The notes beneath the pieces were generated by a model that was given only the letters and a program-made list of their open reading frames with translations, ran no database searches and had not been told where the DNA came from. Positions 6,366 through 14,222 of a stretch of 17,098 bases of DNA are shown in pieces. The position numbers and the translations under genes are program-made. Source of the DNA: Halomonas sp. UBA3074 (lineage in GTDB: Bacteria; Pseudomonadota; Gammaproteobacteria; Pseudomonadales; Halomonadaceae); contig NZ_DFBS01000044.1 in NCBI RefSeq assembly GCF_002366715.1, forward strand, positions 1 through 17,098. The letters run 5' to 3'. The stretch's first letter is position 1; each line of letters starts with the position of its first letter.

Positions 6366-7412
6366 TCAATCCTCGCTTAGGTTCTCAAATCTAGGCATCC
6401 CTACGTTCCATGGCTGTGCGTCGCCTTTGTCACCAAAGTTATCGTGATCGCCGAGCACATGATCATCATGCTCGCGGGCTTTGCCATAAAGTGAGCGACC
6501 ATGGAAGCGTTCGGCTGTCTCAGCGACATCACCCGTGTAGCGGGGGTCTTGAGGGCGTTCTTGGCTGCTTACATAATAGGCAATATCCCAGGCCTGCTGG
6601 TCTGAGAGCGAGTGAGGTTGGCCTAAGGGCATATTATTTTGAATGAAACCGGCCGCAGTGTCTAAACGAGCAATACCGGCTCCCCAATTGTTCGACCCAT
6701 CACCCCAGGGAGCAGGAAAAACATACTCGCCGTTCTCGTAATGCCCTGAACCATCTTCTTGGTGGCATATTGCACAGTTTTCTTGGTAGGCAGCTTCACC
6801 ACGTGCATAGTCAGGAGCTTGCTCAGGTTCATCCGGCGCAGGAAAACCACGTCCATAAATCGGTTTGTCTGGATACATCGGCGCACCGGTGGCCAACCAC
6901 TGATGGTAGGCGCTGAGTGCCAACATTTCATCACTGCCATACTCAGGAGGCACACCATTCATAGAGTAGGCAAAGCAACCTGCGATACGCTCTTCAAGGC
7001 TATTCACATGCTGATTTTTACCGCGAAAATCAGGTAGTGTTACTGCTGCCGTCCAAACAGGCGCACTAAATGGTTGACGACCTTCGCCTAGATGGCAGCT
7101 AGAACAATTCATATCGTTATAAACATACTTATCGCGCAGCTGCTGAGTATCCGTAAATAGCTCGTAGCCGTAGCGAATGACCTTTTTTAACTCAGGATGA
7201 ATATCCGCCGCTTCCAGGTCTTCCATAGTCGGCGGCACATGGACCAGCTCGCCCTCCTGGGGTGCAGGATATCCGAGTTCGGTAAGGTTCTGATAAGGCA
7301 TCGCCTCGCTTTCAGACTCCCCATTAGCGGCATATGCCGTCATAGCCAATCCGGCAACCAGTGAGGTGGTCGCGATTGCCAGGACAAGAGTGCGTTTATG
7401 CATTGTCATCAT
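6366..7412 (-). CDS. tsdA: TsdA-type diheme thiosulfate dehydrogenase
   Basis: TsdA joins two thiosulfates into tetrathionate in the periplasm, or works in the reverse direction. The 348-residue protein has a signal peptide (cleavage expected after TAYA, residue 29) and two heme c sites, NCSSCH (Cys103, Cys106, His107) and NCAICH (Cys213, Cys216, His217). The segment ERIAGCFAYSMNG places Cys146 where TsdA enzymes carry the unusual cysteine axial ligand of the active-site heme. NNMPLG (Met261) fits as the second heme's distal ligand. The start codon overlaps the tsdB stop (TAATG), with GGGAG upstream. MMTM offers two further ATGs; the exact start is minor. A His/Asp-rich tail (about 311-330) is unusual. 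Strong neighbours are tsdB and, further off, the persulfide operon. Confidence 0.88.
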   Translation of the reverse strand: MMTMHKRTLVLAIATTSLVAGLAMTAYAANGESESEAMPYQNLTELGYPAPQEGELVHVPPTMEDLEAADIHPELKKVIRYGYELFTDTQQLRDKYVYNDMNCSSCHLGEGRQPFSAPVWTAAVTLPDFRGKNQHVNSLEERIAGCFAYSMNGVPPEYGSDEMLALSAYHQWLATGAPMYPDKPIYGRGFPAPDEPEQAPDYARGEAAYQENCAICHQEDGSGHYENGEYVFPAPWGDGSNNWGAGIARLDTAAGFIQNNMPLGQPHSLSDQQAWDIAYYVSSQERPQDPRYTGDVAETAERFHGRSLYGKAREHDDHVLGDHDNFGDKGDAQPWNVGMPRFENLSED

Positions 7413-8071
7413 TATTCTCCCGCTGCCTGGCTAGCGTTTTGGCGGGCATACCACGCCGAAACGGCCTGAATATCATCATCACTTAAACGCTTAGCTATCG
7501 ATCCCATTAAATTTTGTGGATCATTAGAGCGCTCTTCATCTTTCCAAGCCTGTAGTTGAGCTTGAATGTAGCCAGCGTGTTGACTGGCGATGCCCGGAAA
7601 GTCACTACCAACGCCCATACCCCCTGGTCCATGGCAGCTTTTACACGACACAATATAGGCATCCCAGTCACCACGATTAGCTAACTGCTCGCCGCGCGCC
7701 AGAAGTGCTTCGTCCGCCTTATCACCGCCTTGCCCCGGGGTAACTTCTAGCTGACTGTAGTACGCCGCTACGTCTAGTACCTGCTGGTCATCAAGCATAT
7801 TGGCAAATGGCATCATCGTAGCACTTTGGCGTCGACCCTCTTTAAAATCATGCAGTTGCTTAACGATATATGCTGCATCTAAACCCGCTAAGCGGGGCCA
7901 CGATTCGCCATTTTCTACATGCAGCCCACTGCCATCGGCTTGGTGACAGGCGGTGCAAGTGGCAGCTGCCAATAGGCCTCGGCCTGCATCACCCTGCTCT
8001 GCGAGCGCGCTTCCGGCCACCAGGCCAGCCCCCAATAACAGACCAAACCTTCTCAGGTAGTTATTATTCAT
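7412..8071 (-). CDS. tsdB: TsdB-like diheme cytochrome c, electron acceptor of TsdA
   Basis: A cytochrome c4-type periplasmic protein of 219 residues with a signal peptide ending at SALA (residue 24). It has two heme sites, TCTACH (Cys39, Cys42, His43) and SCKSCH (Cys143, Cys146, His147), with MMPFA (Met86/87) and NLMGSIA (Met189) as plausible distal ligands. In known tsd loci a protein of this kind takes electrons from TsdA and passes them towards terminal oxidases. The gene lies directly before tsdA with a 1-base overlap, so expression is coupled. I chose ATG 8071 because AGAAGGAAAA sits at the right distance and the signal peptide then starts properly. A longer frame to 8131 exists but adds an unlikely leader. 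Confidence 0.85.
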   Translation of the reverse strand: MNNNYLRRFGLLLGAGLVAGSALAEQGDAGRGLLAAATCTACHQADGSGLHVENGESWPRLAGLDAAYIVKQLHDFKEGRRQSATMMPFANMLDDQQVLDVAAYYSQLEVTPGQGGDKADEALLARGEQLANRGDWDAYIVSCKSCHGPGGMGVGSDFPGIASQHAGYIQAQLQAWKDEERSNDPQNLMGSIAKRLSDDDIQAVSAWYARQNASQAAGE

Positions 8072-8142
8072 CGTGATTTTCCTTCTGACGTTATCGTTGT
8101 CTTTTGTTAACACCTTATTGAATAGAAACACTACCCAGACGC

Positions 8143-9477
8143 CTATGGCTTGGTCGTTTTTGGCATCGTCACAGGCATTACCAAGCGCGCGGTAAACCCT
8201 CCTTCAGCGGGGCTAATAAAGGTAACTTCACCGCCAAAACGCTCGCCGATTGCCGTCACTATAGCTAGCCCAAGCCCGCTCCCTTGCTGCTTACTGGCGC
8301 GCCAAAAGCGTTGCGTTATTTGCTTAAGCGTCGCTTCATCCACGCCTGGCCCCTGGTCACTAACAATAAACGTAAGGAAACTCTCACCAGGCTCCCACTG
8401 CACTTCCAGCGTAATGGGCATATCTGATGATCCATGCCGCAGAGCGTTATCTAGCAAATTTCGTAAGGCGGTAACCGCCAGCTCCCGTGGCATGGCGAGT
8501 GTGGCTTCCGGCCATCGCGGCGGTAAAACAAAACGCTCTAGGTGAGGTTCGTGAGTATCGGCTATCGCGTTCTCAGCTACTTCCGCCACATGACTCGCTT
8601 CTCCATCATCAAAGCGTATACGTCCTTCCACGCGAGCCAAGGTGAGTAATTGATCTAGCGTTGAGTTCAACCGGCCCACACCTTCTTCAGCATGGCTGAG
8701 TGATTCCATTGCTGCGCTTCCCTCTAAGCGACGAGCCACTTGAAGGTGAGTTTTGATCGCAGTGAGGGGCGTACGTAACTCATGAGCGGCGTCGTTAGTA
8801 AAGCGTTGCTCGCGGATAATGGTTTGTTGGATTCGGGCCAACAGACCATTAAGGGTGTCAATCAGCGGTCGAATCTCTTTGGGTAGGCCATAGGTAGCAA
8901 TGGGGGCCAACGCATCAGGATGGCGATTCGCGAGAGACTCGCGTAACCGTGTCAGTGGCGCTAAACCTCGCCAAATTCCTAACCACAACGCTATCATGCT
9001 GCCCACAAGTGCAACGATGAAGGGGACGACGGCTAATCGCACGACATCGTTGAGCAACATGTTGCGCTCATCCATACGATCAGCCGTGGTAATGACAATA
9101 CCATCGCGTTCATAGGTAAAGACCCGCCACGTCACGCCCCCTGCTTGTCGGTAAGCATGTCCCTTTTCGCCCGGCGCGAGAATATTGTCCATATCGGCAT
9201 GAGTACGCGCCATAATTTCACCTGCGGGGGAGTGTACTTGGCAGGCGAGTCCTTCTATGGAGGGGATGGACAGGACCGGTTGCTCGGCGTTCTGCCATAC
9301 TTCAATCGGCAGTTGGAGAACTAAACCAGCTACCATACGTGCCGATTGGGCCAAACGCTGGTCCAGGGTGTCGACAAACTTTTCTTCTAGGTCTCGCATT
9401 AACCAAGCAGCGGCGATACCCCATAGTAGGGCCAGGGTGAAACCCAGCGTGAGCAACAAACGGGCACGTAAACTCAT
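8143..9477 (-). CDS. QseC-type sensor histidine kinase
   Basis: The 444-residue inner-membrane kinase has a first transmembrane helix at about 7-26, a periplasmic sensor region at about 28-145, a second helix at about 148-168 and a HAMP-like linker. The H-box FTNDAAHELRTPLTAIKTHL follows (His232), then the ATPase boxes LRNLLDNALRHG, DQGPGVDEA and GSGLGLAIV. It resembles QseC/TctE/PmrB sensors of the OmpR-partner group. Its ATG overlaps the response regulator stop (ATGA) and AAGGG provides the ribosome site. It lies 71 bases before tsdB in the same direction. The signal it senses cannot be read from sequence; its position suggests a reduced-sulfur or redox cue. Confidence 0.93.
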   Translation of the reverse strand: MSLRARLLLTLGFTLALLWGIAAAWLMRDLEEKFVDTLDQRLAQSARMVAGLVLQLPIEVWQNAEQPVLSIPSIEGLACQVHSPAGEIMARTHADMDNILAPGEKGHAYRQAGGVTWRVFTYERDGIVITTADRMDERNMLLNDVVRLAVVPFIVALVGSMIALWLGIWRGLAPLTRLRESLANRHPDALAPIATYGLPKEIRPLIDTLNGLLARIQQTIIREQRFTNDAAHELRTPLTAIKTHLQVARRLEGSAAMESLSHAEEGVGRLNSTLDQLLTLARVEGRIRFDDGEASHVAEVAENAIADTHEPHLERFVLPPRWPEATLAMPRELAVTALRNLLDNALRHGSSDMPITLEVQWEPGESFLTFIVSDQGPGVDEATLKQITQRFWRASKQQGSGLGLAIVTAIGERFGGEVTFISPAEGGFTARLVMPVTMPKTTKP

Positions 9478-10175
9478 AGCTGACCCTTATAGGGCGTACC
9501 CGCTAAATGCACCGCCTCTGCCTTACCTAATCGGTAGCCGAACCCTCGCACTGTTTCGATGACGCCACTGCCCAACTTGCGGCGCAAATGATGAATATGC
9601 ACATTGAGTGCATTACTCTCGACATCATCATTCATGCCATAAATGCTATCTTTAAGCTGGTCTGCGGAAAGTACGCTACGCGGCGACTGAAGGAACGTTT
9701 CGAGCAGTACCAGCTCTCGGCGTGAAAGCATTATCAGTTGGCCTGCCACGTAAACTTCCCGTGCCGTAGGGTCTAGCGCAAGCTCTCCATGGTTAATCAA
9801 AACACGGCTGCGCCCAGCAGCCCGGCGTAATAGAGCCTGCAATCTCGCCACTAATTCATTTAAATCAAATGGTTTAACCAAATAGTCATCGGCGCCACCT
9901 TGTAATCCATCCACTCGGTCACGCACGGCATCTCTTGCTGTAAGCACTAATACTGGCACATCGATCCCTTGCTCACGCCACTCTGATAATAATTGCAGGC
10001 CATCTCCATCGGGTAAGCCGCGGTCAAGGATGACCACATCGCTGGACACCGTTTGCAGCGCCTGACGGGCAGCTTTAAGGGTTGATACGTGATCCACCAC
10101 AAAATCGAATGTCATTAATCCGGAGCGAATGCCTAAGGCGACAAGCGGATCATCTTCAATTAGCAAAACGTGCAT
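9474..10175 (-). CDS. OmpR/PhoB-family response regulator, QseB/PmrA-like
   Basis: The receiver domain (residues 1-115) carries the acidic pair Asp8/Asp9 (LIEDDP), phospho-acceptor Asp51 (VVILDRGLPDGDG), Thr79 (VLVLTARD) and Lys101 (DDYLVKPFD). A winged-helix DNA-binding domain follows, with RELVLLETFLQSPRSVLSAD, NALNVHIHHLRRKLG and VRGFGYRLG. The length from ATG 10175 is 233 residues. This start has AAGGAAA at 7 bases and the normal MHVLLIEDD beginning; a longer frame to 10205 adds ten unlikely residues. It is the first gene of the group with the kinase and probably controls itself through the direct repeat at 10217-10233. Control of tsdBA is inferred from gene order only. Confidence 0.93.
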   Translation of the reverse strand: MHVLLIEDDPLVALGIRSGLMTFDFVVDHVSTLKAARQALQTVSSDVVILDRGLPDGDGLQLLSEWREQGIDVPVLVLTARDAVRDRVDGLQGGADDYLVKPFDLNELVARLQALLRRAAGRSRVLINHGELALDPTAREVYVAGQLIMLSRRELVLLETFLQSPRSVLSADQLKDSIYGMNDDVESNALNVHIHHLRRKLGSGVIETVRGFGYRLGKAEAVHLAGTPYKGQL

Positions 10176-10216
10176 AGCAGTTTCCTTTTTATTACCCGTC
10201 AGCATGACTAACGGGC

Positions 10217-10233
10217 ATTAACTCTGCGTTAAG
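10217..10233 (-). promoter_or_regulatory. PmrA/QseB-like direct-repeat box upstream of the response regulator
   Basis: On the minus strand the sequence reads CTTAAC-GCAGA-GTTAAT, two TTAA half-sites in direct repeat with 5 bases between. This is the layout of PmrA/QseB-type regulator boxes (CTTAAT-N5-CTTAAT). It lies about 42 bases upstream of the regulator's ATG, suiting autoregulation. The match is not exact. Confidence 0.4.
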
Positions 10234-10478
10234 GAGGCGGCATCAAGTCCCAAAAGCACCCTCTTTTTTTGTTCCTAATTGCCAGGAACAGCTGTCTTAG
10301 CACGTAAACGTAAACCTTGAGCAGGGTAAGTACATTACTCAGCGGACTGAAAGTCGCTGGGGGGAGGTGTAGCGCGCAGAAATAAACTCCGCTCTCTTAA
10401 CAAAGGAGAGCAGAGAGTTGATTTGGCATGTACATATCGGCCCTGCCCACTGAGGGTAGGACTTGCTTGGCCTGATGA
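10234..10478. other. Non-coding gap between two minus-strand transcription units
   Basis: I see no gene here. It probably holds the promoter of the response regulator operon, but I cannot fix the boxes. Two small dyads are visible: GTTCCT/AGGAAC at 10271-10289 beside a T7 run, and GCTCTC/GAGAGC at 10391-10411. Neither has a terminator-like tail on the useful side. Confidence 0.5.
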
Positions 10479-10502
10479 GCATTCGCTTAGATAAGCGAAT
10501 GC
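10479..10502 (-). terminator. Strong hairpin at the end of the sulfur operon
   Basis: GCATTCGCTT (10479-10488) and AAGCGAATGC (10493-10502) form a perfect 10-bp stem with a 4-base loop, 4 bases after the TAA of the small DUF2892-like gene. There is no T-tract after it on the minus strand, so it may be a 3'-end stabilising hairpin or a Rho-aided terminator and not a classical intrinsic one. Confidence 0.5.
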
Positions 10503-10506
10503 GTTC

Positions 10507-10968
10507 TTAACGTTCTACTCTGTCCAGCACTTCGTACATACGATCACGTGGGCTTGCTGGCGGAGTACTTACTAGGTGGGAAAAGTCTCCACGTAATGCT
10601 TTAAGCGCATAGCGTTCTTGATCGATTTCTTTTGAAGTGCGTACACCACGTTTTCGAAAGATAATGATGGGTGGACACCAGCCCTGCAATGCGTGTTGCA
10701 GAAGAAAACCGGTTACCGCCGCAGGCAACAGAAGCCAACGCTTAGCGACTAACGCCCCAAGGGCCACACCAGCCAGGCTTAGGGTAGCCGCATTCGCTTC
10801 CAGAGTGCGTTCAATGTCCCACTCATGGTCAAGTTCGTGCAGCCGTTGTTCAATTTCATGGGGGTGTTCGGCGAAGTACGCAATGTTGTCTTCGGTGCGC
10901 CGCCGGATATGCTGGTTGATGCTGTCAGCAGTATTCTGCTCAACGCGTGAAGTCGTTGAAGGGAGCAT
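10507..10968 (-). CDS. DUF2892-like small inner-membrane protein
   Basis: The 153-residue protein has a charged N-terminus (1-58) and a hydrophobic hairpin (about 61-95). The signature HALQGWCPPIIIFRKRGVRT follows, then SKEIDQERYALKALRGDF. This resembles the DUF2892 domain that in YgaP is fused to a rhodanese and is often found beside sulfide-oxidation genes. The function is not established; Cys98 in GWCPP is the only obvious reactive residue. A near-perfect AGGAGG ribosome site sits 4 bases before the ATG. It is 136 bases after the YeeE/YedE pair in the same direction, so it is probably the operon's last gene, though it may have its own promoter. Confidence 0.7.
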   Translation of the reverse strand: MLPSTTSRVEQNTADSINQHIRRRTEDNIAYFAEHPHEIEQRLHELDHEWDIERTLEANAATLSLAGVALGALVAKRWLLLPAAVTGFLLQHALQGWCPPIIIFRKRGVRTSKEIDQERYALKALRGDFSHLVSTPPASPRDRMYEVLDRVER

Positions 10969-11104
10969 ACGACCTCCTTTTCCTAATTTAATTTGTCCAA
11001 CGTCATCCTTTCTTCAGACACTAGTTATCTTTCGTTAACCTAAAACTACACTTCGAAACCTGTACTTCAATCGTAGCAAACAATGGTTGAAGCTCAAGCG
11101 CCGA

Positions 11105-11518
11105 TCAGCGGCTGCCTGAGAACCGCTTTGCTAACCACCAACCGCCAATCATTGCCAAAAGCATCGCGACGAGAGGCGTGGTCAGTCCGACGAACGAGGC
11201 GATGGCAGGACCTGGACAGTAGCCCGAAAGCCCCCAGCCAATACCAAAGAGCGCTGCCCCACCGAGCAGGCGGCTGTCGAGTTCACGCTTGGTTGGTAGT
11301 TGAAATTTATCACCAAAAAAAGGGCTGCTCCGACGCAATACCAACCGGTAGCCGATGAAGGTAGTGATGACGGCCCCGCCCAGTACAAAGGCCAGGGTAG
11401 GATCCCACTCGCCGGCGATATCCAGAAAGCCGAGCACACGCGCCGGATCGGTCATGCCTGAAATGGCGAGGCCGAGTCCGAACAAAAGCCCTGCGGCGTA
11501 AGCCATTAAGGTTCTCAT
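11105..11518 (-). CDS. YeeE/YedE-family (DUF6691-like) membrane protein, second half-size subunit
   Basis: A 137-residue integral membrane protein with about four helices. The stretches LLFGLGLAISGMTDPARVLG, FLDIAGEWDPTLAFVLGGA and GIGWGLSGYCPGPAIASFVG are typical of the C-terminal half of YeeE/YedE (Pmp) sulfur transporters. Cys101 in GYCPG is the likely sulfur-relaying residue. The start is ATG 11518, which overlaps the stop of the preceding subunit (ATGA) and has GGAGG nearby; a longer frame to 11626 is only overlap. With its partner it should form a two-subunit channel-like carrier for thiosulfate or a persulfidic species. Confidence 0.85.
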   Translation of the reverse strand: MRTLMAYAAGLLFGLGLAISGMTDPARVLGFLDIAGEWDPTLAFVLGGAVITTFIGYRLVLRRSSPFFGDKFQLPTKRELDSRLLGGAALFGIGWGLSGYCPGPAIASFVGLTTPLVAMLLAMIGGWWLAKRFSGSR

Positions 11519-11976
11519 GCTCCACCTCCCATCACGTGTCGGGTGATATAGACGGTTGCCATGGCACTCAGCAAAAACGTGACGGTAGCCGCCATCGAAC
11601 GCGGCGATAGACGTGACAGGCCACATACCCCATGACCACTGGTACAGCCGCTGCCGAGCCCTGTCCCGACACCCACCAACAGCCCCGCAATCAACATCAG
11701 CATCACGCCACCGGCGGGATCACCAATAACCTCATTGGGCTGTCCCACCACGTTTCCAAGACCGCCTCCCGCCAGAACGAGCACAACAGGCCCGGTGACC
11801 AGGCCAACCAAGAACGCGGCCCGCCAAGCGCTGTCGCGCTTTGGACGCGTCGTCACCAGCGTGCCGGCGATGCCGCTGATACCGGTGATACGTCCTAGCG
11901 TGGCCATCAACCAGGTGGCGGAAATACCGATGAGTATACCGCCGGCCAATCCTTGCAGATTTGAAGTCCAATCCAC
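11515..11976 (-). CDS. YeeE/YedE-family membrane protein, first half-size subunit
   Basis: The 153-residue protein has a family N-terminus (GLAGGILIGISATWLMATLG, RITGISGIAG) and the conserved GLGSGCTSGHGVCGLSRLSP loop near its end (Cys111, Cys118), followed by a terminal helix. YeeE/YedE proteins such as TsuA carry thiosulfate across the inner membrane by relaying it along cysteines. Here the usual full-length protein is split into two genes that overlap by 4 bases. The start is GTG at 11976, and its AAGGAG ribosome site lies inside the last codons of the SulP gene 5 bases upstream, so translation is coupled. Confidence 0.87.
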   Translation of the reverse strand: MDWTSNLQGLAGGILIGISATWLMATLGRITGISGIAGTLVTTRPKRDSAWRAAFLVGLVTGPVVLVLAGGGLGNVVGQPNEVIGDPAGGVMLMLIAGLLVGVGTGLGSGCTSGHGVCGLSRLSPRSMAATVTFLLSAMATVYITRHVMGGGA

Positions 11977-11981
11977 TTCAC

Positions 11982-13748
11982 TTACTCCTTAGTTTGGTGA
12001 ACCTGTTGGGTGTTGGTTGCCTGAGCCAACGACGTTTCCTCTTGATGCAGACTGCGCCAAGCATCGTAGGTGCTGAGGAAGACCTCGCCGCCGAGCGCTT
12101 TCATAAAATCGGAGCCACGAAGCTTGTCCATAACCGGCCCCTTGACCTCGGCCAGATGCAGCACCACGTCGGCATCCTTCAACCGAGCGTTGATCTCCTC
12201 AAGGCTTTCCAAGGCCGAGGCGTCGATGGTATTAACTGCCTGACACGCCAGCACGATATGCTGCAATTCGAAGTCCCGGGAAATAAAGGCCATCACGGTA
12301 TCCTCAAGGTAACGGGCGTTGGCGAAATAATGGCTTTCGTCGATGCGGAGTATGACCAGACGCTTATCGGTCTCAACGTCGTGGCGCAGGACATTTCGGA
12401 AATGCTCGCTGCCTGGAACTCGGCCGACCACGGCGCTATGGGGACGGCTGGTACGGTAGAGATGCAAGGCGAGCGATAGCCCTACGCCGGCCAGGATGCC
12501 GCTTTCCACCCCATGGCCCAGGGTGGCGATGATGGTTACCAACATGGCTACGCCATCACTGCGGGAATAGACCCAGTTTTTTTGCACCGCGCCCAAATCC
12601 ACCAATGACAGGACGGCGACGATAATGGTTGCGGCGAGCGTGACGATGGGGAGGTAGGCGATCAACGGTGTCAGCAGCAACGCGGCCAGTGCGATGCCAA
12701 TGGCCGTGAACGCACCTGCCGCTGGCGTCTGAGCGCCGGCATCAAAATTGACCACCGAGCGGGCAAAGCCACCCGTCACCGGCATGCCGCCAGAGAAGGA
12801 AGCCGCAATATTCGAAGTGCCAAGACCGATCAGTTCCTGGTTTGGCTCGATGCGTTGCCGACGCTTGGCGGCCAAGGTCTGACCTACCGATACTGACTCC
12901 ACGAAACCGACCACGCTTATCAGCAAGGCAGCTACTAACAGTTCACGCCATAGCCCAAGGTCCAAACCTGGTAAGGTAAGCGGAGGCAGCCCGGCCGGTA
13001 CTTCGCCCACGATGGCTACGCCGTGCTGGTCGAGCTGCCAGGCCCAGCTCGCGAGGGTGGTCAGCGCCACGGCAACAATCGGTGCTGCCTTGGACAGCAT
13101 ATCCGCTGAGCGTGACGGCAGGCCTAGCGACAGGAGCCCTGGTTTCAACCAACGCCGGGCAGCATAAAGAAAGGCCAGCACACCTAAACCGATGGCAAGA
13201 GTAATGCCATTGAGGCTTCCTACGTTTCCCCACAGGTCGCCCAGCAATTCGATCATGTTGTGACCCGAGGCTTCCACCCCCAGCAAGTGGCGGGCCTGAC
13301 CGATCGCGATGAGCAGCGCCGAGGCGGTGATGAATCCGGATATCACGGGATGACTGAGGAAATTGGCCAAGAAGCCCAGTCGCGCAACCCCCATGAGGAT
13401 GAGAAGCAAACCAGACATCAGTGCCAGTACCAGTGCAGCACCCAAGTATTCCGGCGACCCTTGCGGGGCGACACGACCGATGGCCACCGCTGTCATCAGT
13501 GAGACCACTGCCATTGGCCCTACGGCAAGGGTGCGGCTGGTCCCGAAAATCGCATAAACGAACAGCGGAGCGATGCTTGCATAAAGCCCCACCTCGGGGG
13601 GAAGGCCCGCCAGCATGGCGTATGCCAGCGACTGCGGGATCAGCATGACGGTCACGATTACCGCTGCCAACAGGTCACTGACCAACTTATCGCGTCCATA
13701 GCCGGGCAGCCACTGGAGTATAGGCAGATAATGCTTCAGGCTGGCCAT
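11982..13748 (-). CDS. SulP-family anion transporter with STAS domain
   Basis: SulP carriers move sulfate, bicarbonate or related anions across the inner membrane. The 588-residue protein begins MASLKHYLPILQWLPGY and shows the family's first-helix signature VTVMLIPQSLAYAMLAGLPP, LYASIAPLFVYAIFGTSRTL, SHPVISGFITASALLI and the SFSGGMPVTGGFARSVVNFD segment. A C-terminal STAS domain covers about residues 435-560 (ILRIDESHYFANARYLEDTV, AVNTIDASALESLEEIN). I start at ATG 13748, 7 bases after the stop of the DUF442 gene; a longer frame to 13826 overlaps that gene. In sulfide-oxidation operons such a SulP is thought to export sulfite or sulfate, or to import a substrate; direction is unknown. Confidence 0.9.
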   Translation of the reverse strand: MASLKHYLPILQWLPGYGRDKLVSDLLAAVIVTVMLIPQSLAYAMLAGLPPEVGLYASIAPLFVYAIFGTSRTLAVGPMAVVSLMTAVAIGRVAPQGSPEYLGAALVLALMSGLLLILMGVARLGFLANFLSHPVISGFITASALLIAIGQARHLLGVEASGHNMIELLGDLWGNVGSLNGITLAIGLGVLAFLYAARRWLKPGLLSLGLPSRSADMLSKAAPIVAVALTTLASWAWQLDQHGVAIVGEVPAGLPPLTLPGLDLGLWRELLVAALLISVVGFVESVSVGQTLAAKRRQRIEPNQELIGLGTSNIAASFSGGMPVTGGFARSVVNFDAGAQTPAAGAFTAIGIALAALLLTPLIAYLPIVTLAATIIVAVLSLVDLGAVQKNWVYSRSDGVAMLVTIIATLGHGVESGILAGVGLSLALHLYRTSRPHSAVVGRVPGSEHFRNVLRHDVETDKRLVILRIDESHYFANARYLEDTVMAFISRDFELQHIVLACQAVNTIDASALESLEEINARLKDADVVLHLAEVKGPVMDKLRGSDFMKALGGEVFLSTYDAWRSLHQEETSLAQATNTQQVHQTKE

Positions 13749-13755
13749 AGCACGC

Positions 13756-14202
13756 TTAGGTCCTAGCTTCACCCTTTGCCTGATGGGCTTGTTGTTCAAG
13801 CCTGTCGCGCAAGGGCTCCAAGTCATAGCCAGCCGCTTTGGCTGATGCGATCAGCTCAGATACCGGCCGCTGCGGGGCGAGTGATAATGCCCACAGATGG
13901 GCCACGCGTTTTCCCGTTCGGCAGAAGCCGAGCACGGGGGCCTTTGCAGAATGCAGCACATCGGCGTAGGCGTCGATGTCCGCCTTTGCGTATTCCCCAG
14001 GCTTTACGGGAACTTCATGCCAGGCCATGCCCAGTGATTTTGCCTTAGCCTTTAGAGCATCGGGATCCGGCTGGTCATCACTTTCCCCGCGCGGGCGATT
14101 GGAGATAATGGTGCGGAACCCTTGTTCGGCGAGCTGTTCAAGCTCGTCGAGGCGAGGTTGTGCTGTCACATAAAGGCGATCATCGAGCGGTTTGATATCC
14201 AT
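13756..14202 (-). CDS. DUF442 (TIGR01244-type) sulfurtransferase/phosphatase-like protein
   Basis: The 148-residue soluble protein matches the DUF442 domain found in Blh proteins of bigR-type sulfide operons: MDIKPLDDRLYVTAQPRLDE, FRTIISNRPRGESDDQP and an active-site loop GFCRTGKRVAHLWAL with Cys94. The fold is that of protein tyrosine phosphatases, and members have been linked to rhodanese-like sulfur transfer. In the sequences I know the loop usually reads CR(S/T)GTRS; here a Lys replaces the Thr and Val the Ser, which may alter specificity. An AAGGAGG ribosome site sits ideally before ATG 14202. It follows the metallo-hydrolase gene by 20 bases. Elsewhere the two are one fused protein (Blh). 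Confidence 0.85.
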   Translation of the reverse strand: MDIKPLDDRLYVTAQPRLDELEQLAEQGFRTIISNRPRGESDDQPDPDALKAKAKSLGMAWHEVPVKPGEYAKADIDAYADVLHSAKAPVLGFCRTGKRVAHLWALSLAPQRPVSELIASAKAAGYDLEPLRDRLEQQAHQAKGEART

Positions 14203-14222
14203 AGGTTACCTCCTTGGCCGTT

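Noticed and set aside
7412..8131. Longer tsdB start at 8131
   Set aside because: The extra 20 residues are polar and sit before a normal signal peptide; the internal ATG at 8071 has the better ribosome site.
10271..10289. GTTCCT/AGGAAC hairpin next to a T7 run as a terminator
   Set aside because: The T-run lies before the stem on the plus strand and becomes an A-run after it on the minus strand, so neither direction gives a terminator.
11961..12479. A 172-residue plus-strand frame inside the SulP gene
   Set aside because: It is opposite the STAS domain of an intact transporter and has no recognisable feature.
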